This document shows positions 36,179-44,313 of a stretch of DNA of 64,000 nucleotides, piece after piece (within the stretch, counting starts at the first letter, position 1; every line of letters starts with the position of its first letter). The stretch covers positions 287,654 to 351,653 of the forward strand of contig NZ_CXPG01000009.1 of NCBI RefSeq assembly GCF_001403735.1, read 5' to 3'. This DNA comes from Jannaschia rubra. Lineage in GTDB: Bacteria; Pseudomonadota; Alphaproteobacteria; Rhodobacterales; Rhodobacteraceae. Both the position numbers and the translations under genes were made by a program. The notes beneath the pieces were generated by a model that was not told where the DNA came from, did no database searches, and worked only from the letters and a program-made list of their open reading frames with translations.

Positions 36179-37093
36179 ATGACACCGGAACAGCAGGCCG
36201 AAATAGACGAACAACGGGCGCAGTCGCATCAGACCCGCCGCGCCACCGTCCCGGGGATGGAGGAGCATCTCTATACCGCGCACCCCGTGCTGGACCACGG
36301 CTTCATCCGCGTGATCGACTACATGGGCGACGATGCCGCCATCTGTCAGGCGGCGCGCGTCAGCTATGGCCGGGGGACGAAGGCCGTGTCGAACGACGCA
36401 GGGCTGATCCGCTACCTGATGCGGCACTGGCATTCGACGCCGTTCGAGATGTGCGAGGTCAAGCTGCACGTCAAGCTGCCGGTCTTCGTCGCGCGCCAGT
36501 GGATCCGGCATCGGACGGCGAACGTGAACGAATATTCCGCGCGCTACTCCATCCTCGACCGCGAATTCTACATCCCCGCCAAATGCGACCTCGCCGCGCA
36601 AAGCGTCGTCAACAACCAGGGACGGGGCGAGGCCCTGTCGGGCGAGGAGGCGGCCCGCGTCCTTGACTGGCTGCGTGACGATTCGAACCGCGCCTATGAC
36701 CATTACGAGGCGATGATCTCCGACACCGCCCCCGACGGCACCCCCCAGGCCGGTCTGGCCCGCGAACTGGCGCGGATGAACCTGCCGGCGAACGTCTATA
36801 CGCAATGGTACTGGAAGGTGGACTTGCACAACCTGTTCCACTTCCTGCGCCTGCGCGCCGACCCCCACGCCCAGATGGAAATCCGCGTCTATGCCGAGGC
36901 GATGTGCCGGATCGTCGCCGACTGGGTGCCCTTGGCCTACGCGGCCTTCGAGGACTACCGGCTGGGAGGGGCGTCGCTGAGCGCGAAGGGGGTGGAGTGC
37001 GTGCGGCGGATGGTGGCCGGGGAGGAGGTGACGTTAGAGAATAGCGGGATGAGTGCTGGTGAGTGGCGGGAGTTTAGGAGGGTGGTGGGGTAA
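36179..37093 (+). CDS. thyX: FAD-dependent thymidylate synthase ThyX
   Basis: The 304-residue enzyme methylates dUMP using FAD, NADPH and methylene-folate. The ThyX signature R-H-R-T followed by seven residues and S appears in [16 protein letters not shown]. The nucleotide site [16 protein letters not shown] is also present. ATG 36179 follows GAAGGGG. The last ~25 codons use TTA, AGG and AGT, unlike the rest, right before an AT-rich insert. This hints that the 3' end was altered when that DNA arrived. Confidence 0.96.
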   Translation: MTPEQQAEIDEQRAQSHQTRRATVPGMEEHLYTAHPVLDHGFIRVIDYMGDDAAICQAARVSYGRGTKAVSNDAGLIRYLMRHWHSTPFEMCEVKLHVKLPVFVARQWIRHRTANVNEYSARYSILDREFYIPAKCDLAAQSVVNNQGRGEALSGEEAARVLDWLRDDSNRAYDHYEAMISDTAPDGTPQAGLARELARMNLPANVYTQWYWKVDLHNLFHFLRLRADPHAQMEIRVYAEAMCRIVADWVPLAYAAFEDYRLGGASLSAKGVECVRRMVAGEEVTLENSGMSAGEWREFRRVVG

Positions 37094-37110
37094 AGTTATG
37101 GGTGTTGTGT

Positions 37111-37121
37111 CTGGAGCGATT
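37111..37121 (+). repeat. Direct repeat, left copy, flanking the TIR gene
   Basis: CTGGAGCGATT occurs here, 18 bases after the thyX stop, and again in the same orientation at 38241-38251 beyond the TIR gene. The copies bracket the AT-rich segment. Confidence 0.5.
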
Positions 37122-37145
37122 TCAGTAATTGGGGAGCGTGGCAAA

Positions 37146-38123
37146 ATGATAAAGAAGCGTGCGTTCATTTCTTATGTCAAAGAAGACTATTCCGCGGTAC
37201 ACCTGATTAAGGCGATACTTGAGGAGAATGGCATTTCAGTTTGGCTGGACAAAGAGCAGTTAATACCGGGAACTCGATGGAAAACAGCTCTTGAGGATGC
37301 AATCAGGAATGGCTCATTCTTTATATCAGTTCATTCGAAAAACAGAACGGTTCGGGAAAGTACCTATGCTAACGAAGAGTTAGTTGTCGCTATTGACGAA
37401 GTCCGCAAAAGACCGCAATCAAAGAGCTGGTTGATTCCAGTGAAGCTTGACGAGGAAGATATTGAAGATCGAACCATAGGAGGAGGCGAAAAATATAGCG
37501 ATCTACAACATTGTAACTTAGCATCTTGGGAAGACGGCATGAGGAGTTTGCTGACTTCTCTTGGTGTGAGCGAGCCCAAGTTGTTCGTCGGCGAACCACT
37601 TGCAGAAGGTATACCTTCTGAGGTCGATATAATAGCTGGGAGTTTAACATACGATGAAATGCCCGGCGCTCCTGCTTTGTTTCAAGGTATGCGGGTCTCT
37701 ATCGAGCGGGGCTGGTGCGCAAGAGATAGCGGGTTAGGAAAAATTGTTGCTTATATCGAAACTCTTTCACCGCTCCCTCTTATGCAGAGGCTTCAGAAAA
37801 GGCTGGGCGCATCAGGTTTTCATGCTATTTCAAATGCCACGCATCTTTCAATGGATGAAAATGTCTTAACGCACTTTACATATCAACAGCCTCTGATACT
37901 GCGTCGTGGCGAGGAATTTCCTGATCTTGCAACGGGCACCATGATAGAAGTACCCATGGATATTTCTCTTGATTATCATCTTGACGCATATGGATTTGTT
38001 TCAGGGGATTGTTTTAAGGGATCGTTCTCCGTCCGCTTTCTTTCAGATATTCCTTTGGGGCCAGCGGAAAAACCGCAAAGAGGAAAATTTTCCATTCAGT
38101 TTTCAACCCGTCCCTTGTTGTAA
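37146..38123 (+). CDS. TIR-domain protein with unknown C-terminal domain
   Basis: The 325-residue protein has an N-terminal TIR domain (about 1-140). Its marks are R-A-F-I-S-Y-V-K-E-D at 5-14, I-S-V-W-L-D-K-E-Q-L-I-P-G at 30-42, F-F-I-S-V-H-S-K-N at 58-66, Y-A-N-E-E-L at 74-79 and W-L-I-P-V-K-L at 95-101. Glu77 or Glu78 is the likely NADase glutamate. Residues ~170-325 form a beta-rich domain I cannot name. I chose ATG 37146, about nine bases after GGGGAG; earlier starts add low-complexity residues. Base composition is 45% G+C in a counted line against 68% nearby, so transfer is likely. Bacterial TIR proteins often act in phage defence by NAD+ cleavage or nucleotide signalling. No partner gene is adjacent. 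Confidence 0.85.
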   Translation: MIKKRAFISYVKEDYSAVHLIKAILEENGISVWLDKEQLIPGTRWKTALEDAIRNGSFFISVHSKNRTVRESTYANEELVVAIDEVRKRPQSKSWLIPVKLDEEDIEDRTIGGGEKYSDLQHCNLASWEDGMRSLLTSLGVSEPKLFVGEPLAEGIPSEVDIIAGSLTYDEMPGAPALFQGMRVSIERGWCARDSGLGKIVAYIETLSPLPLMQRLQKRLGASGFHAISNATHLSMDENVLTHFTYQQPLILRRGEEFPDLATGTMIEVPMDISLDYHLDAYGFVSGDCFKGSFSVRFLSDIPLGPAEKPQRGKFSIQFSTRPLL

Positions 38124-38231
38124 GTAGGGTGCAGAACTGGAGTTTCTAATACGGTTGATAGCTGTGTTAAGTCCGCCGTTAATCACACCAAGCGTGCTCC
38201 TCCGCCTCCACTCCGGCCGCTCTGCGCTTTG

Positions 38232-38250
38232 ATCGCTCTACTGGAGCGAT
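38232..38250. other. Short hairpin at right edge of the TIR insert
   Basis: ATCGCTC (38232-38238) pairs with GAGCGAT (38244-38250) over a five-base loop. There is no T-run on either strand, so it is not a standard terminator. It overlaps the right direct repeat. The rest of 38124-38257 shows nothing recognisable. Confidence 0.4.
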
Positions 38251-38251
38251 T
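38241..38251 (+). repeat. Direct repeat, right copy, flanking the TIR gene
   Basis: CTGGAGCGATT matches 37111-37121 exactly and in the same orientation, seven bases before the end of the FAD oxidase gene. Confidence 0.5.
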
Positions 38252-38257
38252 GATCGG

Positions 38258-39541
38258 CTAAAACCGATCCATCACCGCACCCCAAACCATCCCCGCCTGC
38301 GCCATCAGCCCGCCGAACAGCCGTCCCCCCGGCAGCGCCGGAACCGGCAATCTCCCCACCAGGTCGAACCGGCCCCGCTCGCCCCGCGCCGCCTCCACGC
38401 AGAGCTTTCCGAAGAGCGCCGAGAGCGCCAGCCCGTGCCCCGAATATCCTCCGGCCGAGAACACGCCGGGGGCGACTTCGGCGAGGTAGGGCAGGCGGGT
38501 GGCGGTGACGGCGAGGGTGCCTCCCCAGGCGTGGTCGAAGCGGACGTCGGCAAGGTCGGGATAGACGCGGGCCAGGTTGCGGCGGACGCGGGCGGCGATG
38601 TCGCGGGGAAAGCGTTTGCCGTAGCTTTCGCCTCCACCGTAGACGAGGCGGCCGTCGTCCGTCTGCCAGAAGTAGTTCACCACGAAGCGGCTGTCGGCCA
38701 CGGCTGTGGGCGTCCGCATCGGCGGGTGGGCCAGCGGTTCGGTGACGGCAATGTAGTTGTTGATGGGCAGGACGCGTACGGCGGTCCGGTCGGTCAGCCA
38801 GGGGGAATATCCGTTGGTCGCCTGCACCACGGCGCGGGCGCGGACCTGTCCGATGGCGGTGCGGACGGTCGTGCCGTCGATCGCGTGGACCTCCGCCCCC
38901 TCGTGGATCGTGGCACCCGCAGCTTGTGCGGCGCGGGCAAGGCCCAGCGTATAGGCCAGCGGATCGCAGAAGCCCGCCGTCTCATCCAGCACGCCGCCCG
39001 CGTAGGCCCCGGTGCCGATCCGGTCCGCCAGCGCGGCGCCGCGGTCCAGCGGGACCGCGGCGGTGCCGTAGTGCGTGGCCATCCACGCGGCCTCCTTGCG
39101 TAGCGTGGCGAATTCGGTGTCGGTCCGGGCAGCGGCAAGGACGCCGGGGCGCCAGTTCGCGTCGGGCGCATGGTCGGCGATCAGGGTACGGGTCAGGGCC
39201 TTCGCCTCCTCCGCCAGGTCCCAGAGAGCGCGGGCGTCGGCGCGGCCCAGTTTCTCCTCCATCTTCCGCTGCGGCCAGTTGAAGCCTGTGCCGACCTGTC
39301 CGCCGTTGCGCCCCGAGGCACCCCAGCCGACGCGCTGTGCCTCCAGTACCACGACCTCCATTCCCGCTCGGGCTGCGTGCAAAGCAGCCGACAGGCCCGT
39401 GATCCCCGCTCCCACGATGCAAAGGTCGGCGTCGACCTGTCCCTTCAGCGGCGGCAAGGGGTCCGGCAGGACCAGCCCGTCGGCGTAGAAGGTGCGCGGC
39501 CAGACGCCCCTGTCGCCGTTCGCATGCAGCCAGGAGGTCAT
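38258..39541 (-). CDS. FAD-dependent amine/amino acid oxidase (PuuB/DAO family)
   Basis: The 427-residue flavoprotein has a dinucleotide-binding start (L-C-I-V-G-A-G-I-T-G-L-S-A-A near residue 42), then G-W-G-A-S-G-R-N-G-G-Q-V near 75, and a C-terminal G-G-Y-S-G-H-G-L-A-L-S motif. This fits the glycine oxidase/gamma-glutamylputrescine oxidase family. It overlaps the upstream glutamine-synthetase-like gene by four bases (ATGA, 39538-39541). In the E. coli Puu pathway PuuB oxidises gamma-glutamylputrescine made by PuuA, and the same pairing here supports that role. The true substrate remains open. Confidence 0.88.
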   Translation of the reverse strand: MTSWLHANGDRGVWPRTFYADGLVLPDPLPPLKGQVDADLCIVGAGITGLSAALHAARAGMEVVVLEAQRVGWGASGRNGGQVGTGFNWPQRKMEEKLGRADARALWDLAEEAKALTRTLIADHAPDANWRPGVLAAARTDTEFATLRKEAAWMATHYGTAAVPLDRGAALADRIGTGAYAGGVLDETAGFCDPLAYTLGLARAAQAAGATIHEGAEVHAIDGTTVRTAIGQVRARAVVQATNGYSPWLTDRTAVRVLPINNYIAVTEPLAHPPMRTPTAVADSRFVVNYFWQTDDGRLVYGGGESYGKRFPRDIAARVRRNLARVYPDLADVRFDHAWGGTLAVTATRLPYLAEVAPGVFSAGGYSGHGLALSALFGKLCVEAARGERGRFDLVGRLPVPALPGGRLFGGLMAQAGMVWGAVMDRF

Positions 39542-40902
39542 ACGTTGAGCAGAAGATGCTCCCGTTCCCACGGGCTGATGACCTGCAGGAAGGCGTCGTA
39601 TTCCAGCCGCTTGACCGAGGAGTAGATCGACGCGAACCGGGGGTGCAGGACCTCGTGCATTTCGGTCGCGGCGTCGAAGATGTCGAGCGCCGCGGACAGG
39701 TCGCGTGGAATGGCACCGTCGTCGCTGTCATAGGCGTCGCCTGCGTATTGCGGCGCGGGGTCGAGCTTGTTGACCAGCCCCAGGTATCCGCAGGCCAGCG
39801 ATGCGGCGAGACCCAGGTAGGGGTTGCAATCCATGCCGGCGATGCGGTTCTCGACGCGCCGCGACTCCGGGTCCGAGATGGGCACGCGCAGGCCCGTGGT
39901 CCGGTTGTCGCGGCCCCATTCCAGGTTGATCGGCGCGGCGAAGTCGCGGACGTAGCGGCGGTAGCTGTTCACATAGGGCGCCAGCAGCGCGATGACCGAC
40001 GGCAGATGCTTCTGCATGCCGCCGATGAAGTGCAGGAATTCCGCCGTTTCCGTGCCGTCGCCCCCGTCGAACAGGTTCCGCCCGGTGGCCGCATCGACGA
40101 CCGAATGGTGAATGTGCATGGCGCTGCCGGGCTCATCCTGGATGGGCTTGGCCATGAAGGTCGCATAGCAGTCGTGGCGCAGCGCCGCTTCACGGATCAG
40201 GCGCTTGAAGTAGAAGATCTCGTCTGCCAGCTTGACGGGGTCGCCGTGGCGCAGGTTCATCTCGACCTGCCCCGACCCGCCCTCCTGAAGGATGCCGTCG
40301 ATCTCCAGCCCCATGGCTTCGGCGAAGTCGTAGATGTCGTCGATGACCTGGCCGTACTCGTCCACGGCCGACATCGAATAGGCCTGACGGCCCGCGGCGC
40401 GGCGCCCCGACCGGCCGATGGGCGGGATGACCGGCTGCGTGGGGTCGATATTCCGGGCGACCAGATAGAATTCCATCTCGGGCGCGACGACGGGCTTCCA
40501 CCCCCGTTCCGTATAGAGGGAGACCACCCGCTTCAGGACGTTCCGCGGAGCCACGGGGACCGGGGTGCCATCCTGCTCGGACATCTCGTGAATGATCTGC
40601 ATGGTCCAGTCGGCGGTCCAAGGCGCGGCGCGGGTTGTGCTGAAGTCGGGTGTCAGCACCATGTCGGGCTCCAGAAAGGCCGCATCGCCGTCATCGGCCC
40701 AGTCGCCCGCGATCGTCTGCTGGAAGATCGAACTGGGCAGGTAGAAATGCGTTTGCTTGGCGAACTTGACCGCGGGCATGGCCTTGCCGCGCGCGATGCC
40801 CGACAGGTCGGCGATGATGCACTCCACCTCGTCGAGTTGCCGTCCTTCGAGGAAGGCGCGGGCGTGGGCCGGCGCGTGCGCCAGCCATTCAGGTGTCGAC
40901 AT
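39538..40902 (-). CDS. Glutamine synthetase family protein (PuuA-like gamma-glutamyl-amine ligase)
   Basis: The 454-residue protein has the glutamine synthetase fold: D-L-S-G-I-A-R-G-K near residue 32, metal-site E-M-E-F-Y-L near 142, G-S-G-Q-V-E-M-N-L near 228, and M-H-I-H-H-S near 272. The R-V-E-N-R-I-A-G-M-D-C-N-P-Y-L segment is near 360. These features favour the PuuA/GlnA3 branch that joins glutamate to an amine other than ammonia. It overlaps the amidotransferase gene upstream (40889-40902) and the oxidase downstream, giving a three-gene operon. GAGGCAGG precedes the ATG. Confidence 0.9.
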   Translation of the reverse strand: MSTPEWLAHAPAHARAFLEGRQLDEVECIIADLSGIARGKAMPAVKFAKQTHFYLPSSIFQQTIAGDWADDGDAAFLEPDMVLTPDFSTTRAAPWTADWTMQIIHEMSEQDGTPVPVAPRNVLKRVVSLYTERGWKPVVAPEMEFYLVARNIDPTQPVIPPIGRSGRRAAGRQAYSMSAVDEYGQVIDDIYDFAEAMGLEIDGILQEGGSGQVEMNLRHGDPVKLADEIFYFKRLIREAALRHDCYATFMAKPIQDEPGSAMHIHHSVVDAATGRNLFDGGDGTETAEFLHFIGGMQKHLPSVIALLAPYVNSYRRYVRDFAAPINLEWGRDNRTTGLRVPISDPESRRVENRIAGMDCNPYLGLAASLACGYLGLVNKLDPAPQYAGDAYDSDDGAIPRDLSAALDIFDAATEMHEVLHPRFASIYSSVKRLEYDAFLQVISPWEREHLLLNV

Positions 40903-41587
40903 GGACCTGCCTCGTGGTGAAGAACCGGATGATGGCGCGGGCGATGACATCGGACTGTACGGGAAGGACCGTGCCATCCATCGCCGCCTGCATCCTGTCG
41001 TCGGGGTAGGTTCCGCTGCCCCGCCGCATGTCGACGTAATCGGCCATCAGCGCGTTGTCGAATTCGGGGTGGGGCTGCACCGTGAAGGCGCGATCGCCGT
41101 ATGCCACGATTGCATTGTCGCAGAAGGCATTGCGCCCAAGAGACGTGGCGCCTTCGGGCAATTCGGTCACCTGATCCTGATGCCAGGCGTTGAGCGCGAT
41201 CCGCCGACCGTCCGCAAGCTCGTATTCCGTCCGGCCGAGCGCCCAGCCATCCGGGAACTTCTCGACCCGACCGCCCAGGGCCTGCGCCACGATCTGATGC
41301 CCGAAGCAGATACCGACGAGAGGTTTGGACGCCGCATATGCATCGCGGACGAACTCTTCCAGGGGCGGGATGAACGGGTGGTCCTCATAGGCCCCGTGGC
41401 GCGATCCCGTGATGAGCCAGCCGTCCGCATCGTCGATACCGGCCGGGAAGGACATGTTCTCGACGTCGTAGGAGGCGAAGTCGAATCCCTGGCCATCCAG
41501 AAGGCGCATGAACATGACGTCGAAATCACCGCGCGTCGCCAGAAGCGCATCGGGCGTGTGTCCGGCCTGGAGGATGCCAATTTTCAC
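40889..41587 (-). CDS. Class I glutamine amidotransferase-like hydrolase
   Basis: The 232-residue protein is a stand-alone GATase. The nucleophile is in V-G-I-C-F-G-H-Q near residue 92 and the histidine-glutamate pair in Q-P-H-P-E-F near 172. A W-L-I-T-G-S-R-H-G-A-Y-E-D segment near 56 is typical of the GMP-synthase-like hydrolases. Beside PuuA- and PuuB-like genes it could cleave a gamma-glutamyl intermediate, as PuuD does for gamma-glutamyl-GABA, although PuuD belongs to a different subfamily. It is the first gene of the three-gene unit. Confidence 0.87.
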   Translation of the reverse strand: MKIGILQAGHTPDALLATRGDFDVMFMRLLDGQGFDFASYDVENMSFPAGIDDADGWLITGSRHGAYEDHPFIPPLEEFVRDAYAASKPLVGICFGHQIVAQALGGRVEKFPDGWALGRTEYELADGRRIALNAWHQDQVTELPEGATSLGRNAFCDNAIVAYGDRAFTVQPHPEFDNALMADYVDMRRGSGTYPDDRMQAAMDGTVLPVQSDVIARAIIRFFTTRQVHVDT

Positions 41588-41713
41588 GGAAGACCTGTCT
41601 GATGCGTCGGGCGGAGGCTAGGCCGACGGTGACATGACCGCAAGATCCCGCGCATTGACGGAATCTTAGCCTTTCGGGTCCAGGGTCGCGGCGAAATCGG
41701 GTAGGGGGTCCTT

Positions 41714-42151
41714 ATGATAGTGCGTCTTGTCATCTTCCTGCTGGCCCTTGGCAGCCCCGCCCCGGCTGACACCGTGGCGGAGGCTCTGACTCTCGCCTCG
41801 CGGGAGCGGGAGCGGGCGGGGATGTCCGCTCTCCAGACCGATCCACGCCTCGCCGCCGCGGCCGAAGCGCAGGCCCGCTATATGGCGGCAAGGGGTCAGA
41901 TCGGTCATGACGGCCCGCAGGGGTCGAGCTTTGCCGACCGGCTTCGGGGCACAGGATACCGGGGATGCTACGGGGCGGAGAACGTCGCGGCAGGGCAGCG
42001 GACGCCGGAGCTCGTGACGGAATCATGGATGAAATCGGACGGTCATCGCCGCAACATCCTTGACCGGCGGATGACGCACGGCGCGGTTGCCGCTGTTCGG
42101 GACGACTTCGGCAGGCTCTGGTGGGCGATGGTGCTGGCTGGGCCCTGCTGA
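41714..42151 (+). CDS. CAP (SCP-like) domain exported protein
   Basis: The 145-residue protein has a signal peptide (M-I-V-R-L-V-I-F-L-L-A-L-G-S-P-A-P-A, cut near residue 18) and a CAP domain. Marks are R-E-R-E-R-A-G near residue 30, A-A-A-A-E-A-Q-A-R-Y-M-A near 50, the metal histidine in G-Q-I-G-H-D-G near 63, G-A-E-N-V-A near 88 and S-D-G-H-R-R-N-I-L near 108. Two late cysteines may pair. Bacterial CAP proteins are extracytoplasmic; their role is mostly unknown. It stands alone between two minus-strand units. Confidence 0.9.
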   Translation: MIVRLVIFLLALGSPAPADTVAEALTLASRERERAGMSALQTDPRLAAAAEAQARYMAARGQIGHDGPQGSSFADRLRGTGYRGCYGAENVAAGQRTPELVTESWMKSDGHRRNILDRRMTHGAVAAVRDDFGRLWWAMVLAGPC

Positions 42152-42160
42152 CGAATGCGG

Positions 42161-43510
42161 TCAGACGGTGTCGAGGTATAGGTCGATCCGTTCCGCCTCC
42201 GTCAACTCCTCGATGTCGCGTATCTCCTGCCGCTTGGTCAGCACCATGTTCGCGATCAGCGGCGGGGGAAGCAGACGCTCGGTCCATGGATCCCGTTCGA
42301 ACCGGTCCACCGCTTCGGCCCAGGTTGCAGGCACCAACGGCAAGTCCATTGCGTAGGCATTTCCAGTTATGGGGGCCGGCGGCTCCCGTCCGTCTTCGAT
42401 GCCGCGAAGGGCGGCGGCAAGGATCACGGCGAGCAGCAGATAGGGGTTCACATCGCCGCCGGAAATCCGGTGCTCGATGCGTCGGGCGGCGTTGGGCGAC
42501 GCGGGGATGCGGATGGCCGAGGTCCGGTTCTCATAGGCCCAGGACAGTCCCGTCGGTGCATGAGCGCCCGGCACAAGGCGGTCATAGCTGTTGAGATGTG
42601 GGGCGAAGATCAGCGTCGAGGCCGGTGCAGCCGACAGAAGGCCCGCCACCGCGTGACGCAGGGCACTCGACCCTTCGGGTGTGCCGTTGTCGAAAATGTT
42701 GACCCCATCCGCGTCCAGCACTGAGAAATGGACATGCATCCCGTTGCCCGCATAGTCGGGGTAGGGTTTGGCCATGAAGCTGGCGGCGAAGCCATGCTTG
42801 CGGGCCTGTCCCTGAACCAGCAGCTTGAAGAACCAGGCGTCATCCGCGGCCTTCAGCGCATTGGGTTGATGAGCGAGATCGATCTCGAACTGACCGATGC
42901 CCGCTTCGGAAATCGCGCTGTTGGCGGGAATGTCCATCTGCTCGCAGGCGTCGTATAGCTGCGTGAAGAACAGGTCGAACGCGTCCAGGGCCCGCATCGA
43001 CAGCGTTTCCGCTCCCGGTCGCCGCTTGCCGGATCGGGGCGAGGCAGGGACGCGCAGCTGCCGGGTGCTGTCGTCGACCAGATAGAACTCCATTTCGGTC
43101 GCGACCACTGGCGTCAGCCCGCGTTTGGCATAACGTGCCAATACGGCCGCAAGCGCGTGGCGCGGATCGCCGGCGAACGGCCGCCCGTCATGGTGGTACA
43201 TCCAGACCGGCAGCAGCGCCGTCGGCGTATCGAGCCATGGCATCGGCACGAACCCACGTTCCGTAGGTTTCAGGATGCCGTCCGCGTCGCCGCTATCGAA
43301 AACAAGCGGACTGTTCTCGATGTCCTCGCCCCAGATGTCGAGGTTCATGATCGAGAACGGAAACCGCGTCCCTTCCGTCTCCAGGCTGTGCGCATAACGA
43401 CGCGGGATGCGTTTGCCGCGGGCTTGCGCGTTCAGGTCGCAGGCCGCGGCGCGGACGGAATGGACATGAGGGTTGGCGTGAAGCCATCCGCCGGGGGGGT
43501 GGTCGGTCAT
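42161..43510 (-). CDS. Second glutamine synthetase family protein
   Basis: The 449-residue protein has the same fold as the gene at 39538: T-E-M-E-F-Y-L-V near residue 135, G-I-G-Q-F-E-I-D-L near 215, N-G-M-H-V-H-F-S near 260 and R-I-E-H-R-I-S-G-G-D-V-N-P-Y-L near 350. The N-terminal half diverges (I-M-N-L-D-I-W-G-E-D). It is probably a gamma-glutamyl ligase for an amine or amino acid. Its ATG overlaps the end of the upstream permease gene (43507-43510), so it is the last gene of the ABC transporter operon, tying the ligase to the imported substrate. Confidence 0.9.
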   Translation of the reverse strand: MTDHPPGGWLHANPHVHSVRAAACDLNAQARGKRIPRRYAHSLETEGTRFPFSIMNLDIWGEDIENSPLVFDSGDADGILKPTERGFVPMPWLDTPTALLPVWMYHHDGRPFAGDPRHALAAVLARYAKRGLTPVVATEMEFYLVDDSTRQLRVPASPRSGKRRPGAETLSMRALDAFDLFFTQLYDACEQMDIPANSAISEAGIGQFEIDLAHQPNALKAADDAWFFKLLVQGQARKHGFAASFMAKPYPDYAGNGMHVHFSVLDADGVNIFDNGTPEGSSALRHAVAGLLSAAPASTLIFAPHLNSYDRLVPGAHAPTGLSWAYENRTSAIRIPASPNAARRIEHRISGGDVNPYLLLAVILAAALRGIEDGREPPAPITGNAYAMDLPLVPATWAEAVDRFERDPWTERLLPPPLIANMVLTKRQEIRDIEELTEAERIDLYLDTV

Positions 43511-44313
43511 CGAATGATCTGGGGAAGCAGCCGGGGCCGTCGTGGCCGGGCTTGGGGGAGATGCCTGTTCAGCCGCCGGTTGATTGCGCCCATGATACCG
43601 ATGATGCAGAGCGTCAGCACGATGAAGTAACCCGCAAGGATCGGGTAGGGAACGAACGGGTTGAACGTCTTGTCGGCGAAGTAGCTTGCATAATAGAGCG
43701 CATCGCCGCGCTGCTGGACTGCGGGAAACCCGGTGAAGAACACGAGCGTCGTGGCGTGGAACAGGAAGATCGCCTCGTTGGTGTAGGCAGGCCAGGCAAG
43801 GCGCAGCATGGTAGGCCAGGTGATGCGGCGGAACTTTCTCCAGCCCGTGATGCCATAGGCCTCCGCTGCCTCCTGGTCGCCCTTCGGCACGGACTGCAAT
43901 GCGCCATGGAAGATCTCGCCCGAATAGGCCGCCGTGTTGAAAAACAGGACGACCAGCGCGCCCGCCCAGGCCGACGACAGGACGTCGAACGTCGGCACCG
44001 CCTGTTTGAGCGACAGGAACAGGAAGTAGCCGAAGAAGAACTGGATGAAGAGAGGGCTTCCGCGGAAGAGGAAGATGAACCATTCGGCCGGTTTGCGGAG
44101 GAAGGGGTTCGCCTGGGCCTTTCCGACCGCCACCAGCGTGGCGAGCGCGAAGCCGGCGACAAGCGCCACGACGCCGAAATAAACATTCCAGATCATGCCG
44201 GACCCGATAAGCGTCACTTGTTCGCAAAGCGTGAAGTCCGACCGGGGCAGCAATCGCTCGCCGATCCCGAGGGAGCGCAGGCCGTAATCCGCGATGGTCT
44301 GCCAGCAACTCAT
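43507..44313 (-). CDS. Polar amino acid ABC transporter permease (HisM-type)
   Basis: The 268-residue membrane protein has about five to six helices and the permease EAA loop with A-E-A-Y-G-I-T-G-W-R-K-F-R-R-I near residue 165. F-R-G-S-P-L-F-I-Q near residue 95 is typical of the His/Glu/Gln/Arg family. It overlaps its partner permease (ATGA, 44310-44313) and the GS-like gene. With the second permease it should form the transmembrane heterodimer. Confidence 0.92.
   Translation of the reverse strand: MSCWQTIADYGLRSLGIGERLLPRSDFTLCEQVTLIGSGMIWNVYFGVVALVAGFALATLVAVGKAQANPFLRKPAEWFIFLFRGSPLFIQFFFGYFLFLSLKQAVPTFDVLSSAWAGALVVLFFNTAAYSGEIFHGALQSVPKGDQEAAEAYGITGWRKFRRITWPTMLRLAWPAYTNEAIFLFHATTLVFFTGFPAVQQRGDALYYASYFADKTFNPFVPYPILAGYFIVLTLCIIGIMGAINRRLNRHLPQARPRRPRLLPQIIR

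Noticed and set aside
37146..38123. Reading the TIR gene as part of a Thoeris or other known multi-gene defence system
   Set aside because: No partner gene (for example a SIR2/STALD effector) is adjacent; both neighbours are metabolic genes.
39538..43510. Naming either GS-family gene glnA
   Set aside because: Their neighbours and divergent N-termini fit gamma-glutamyl ligases of amines or amino acids better than ammonia-assimilating glutamine synthetase.
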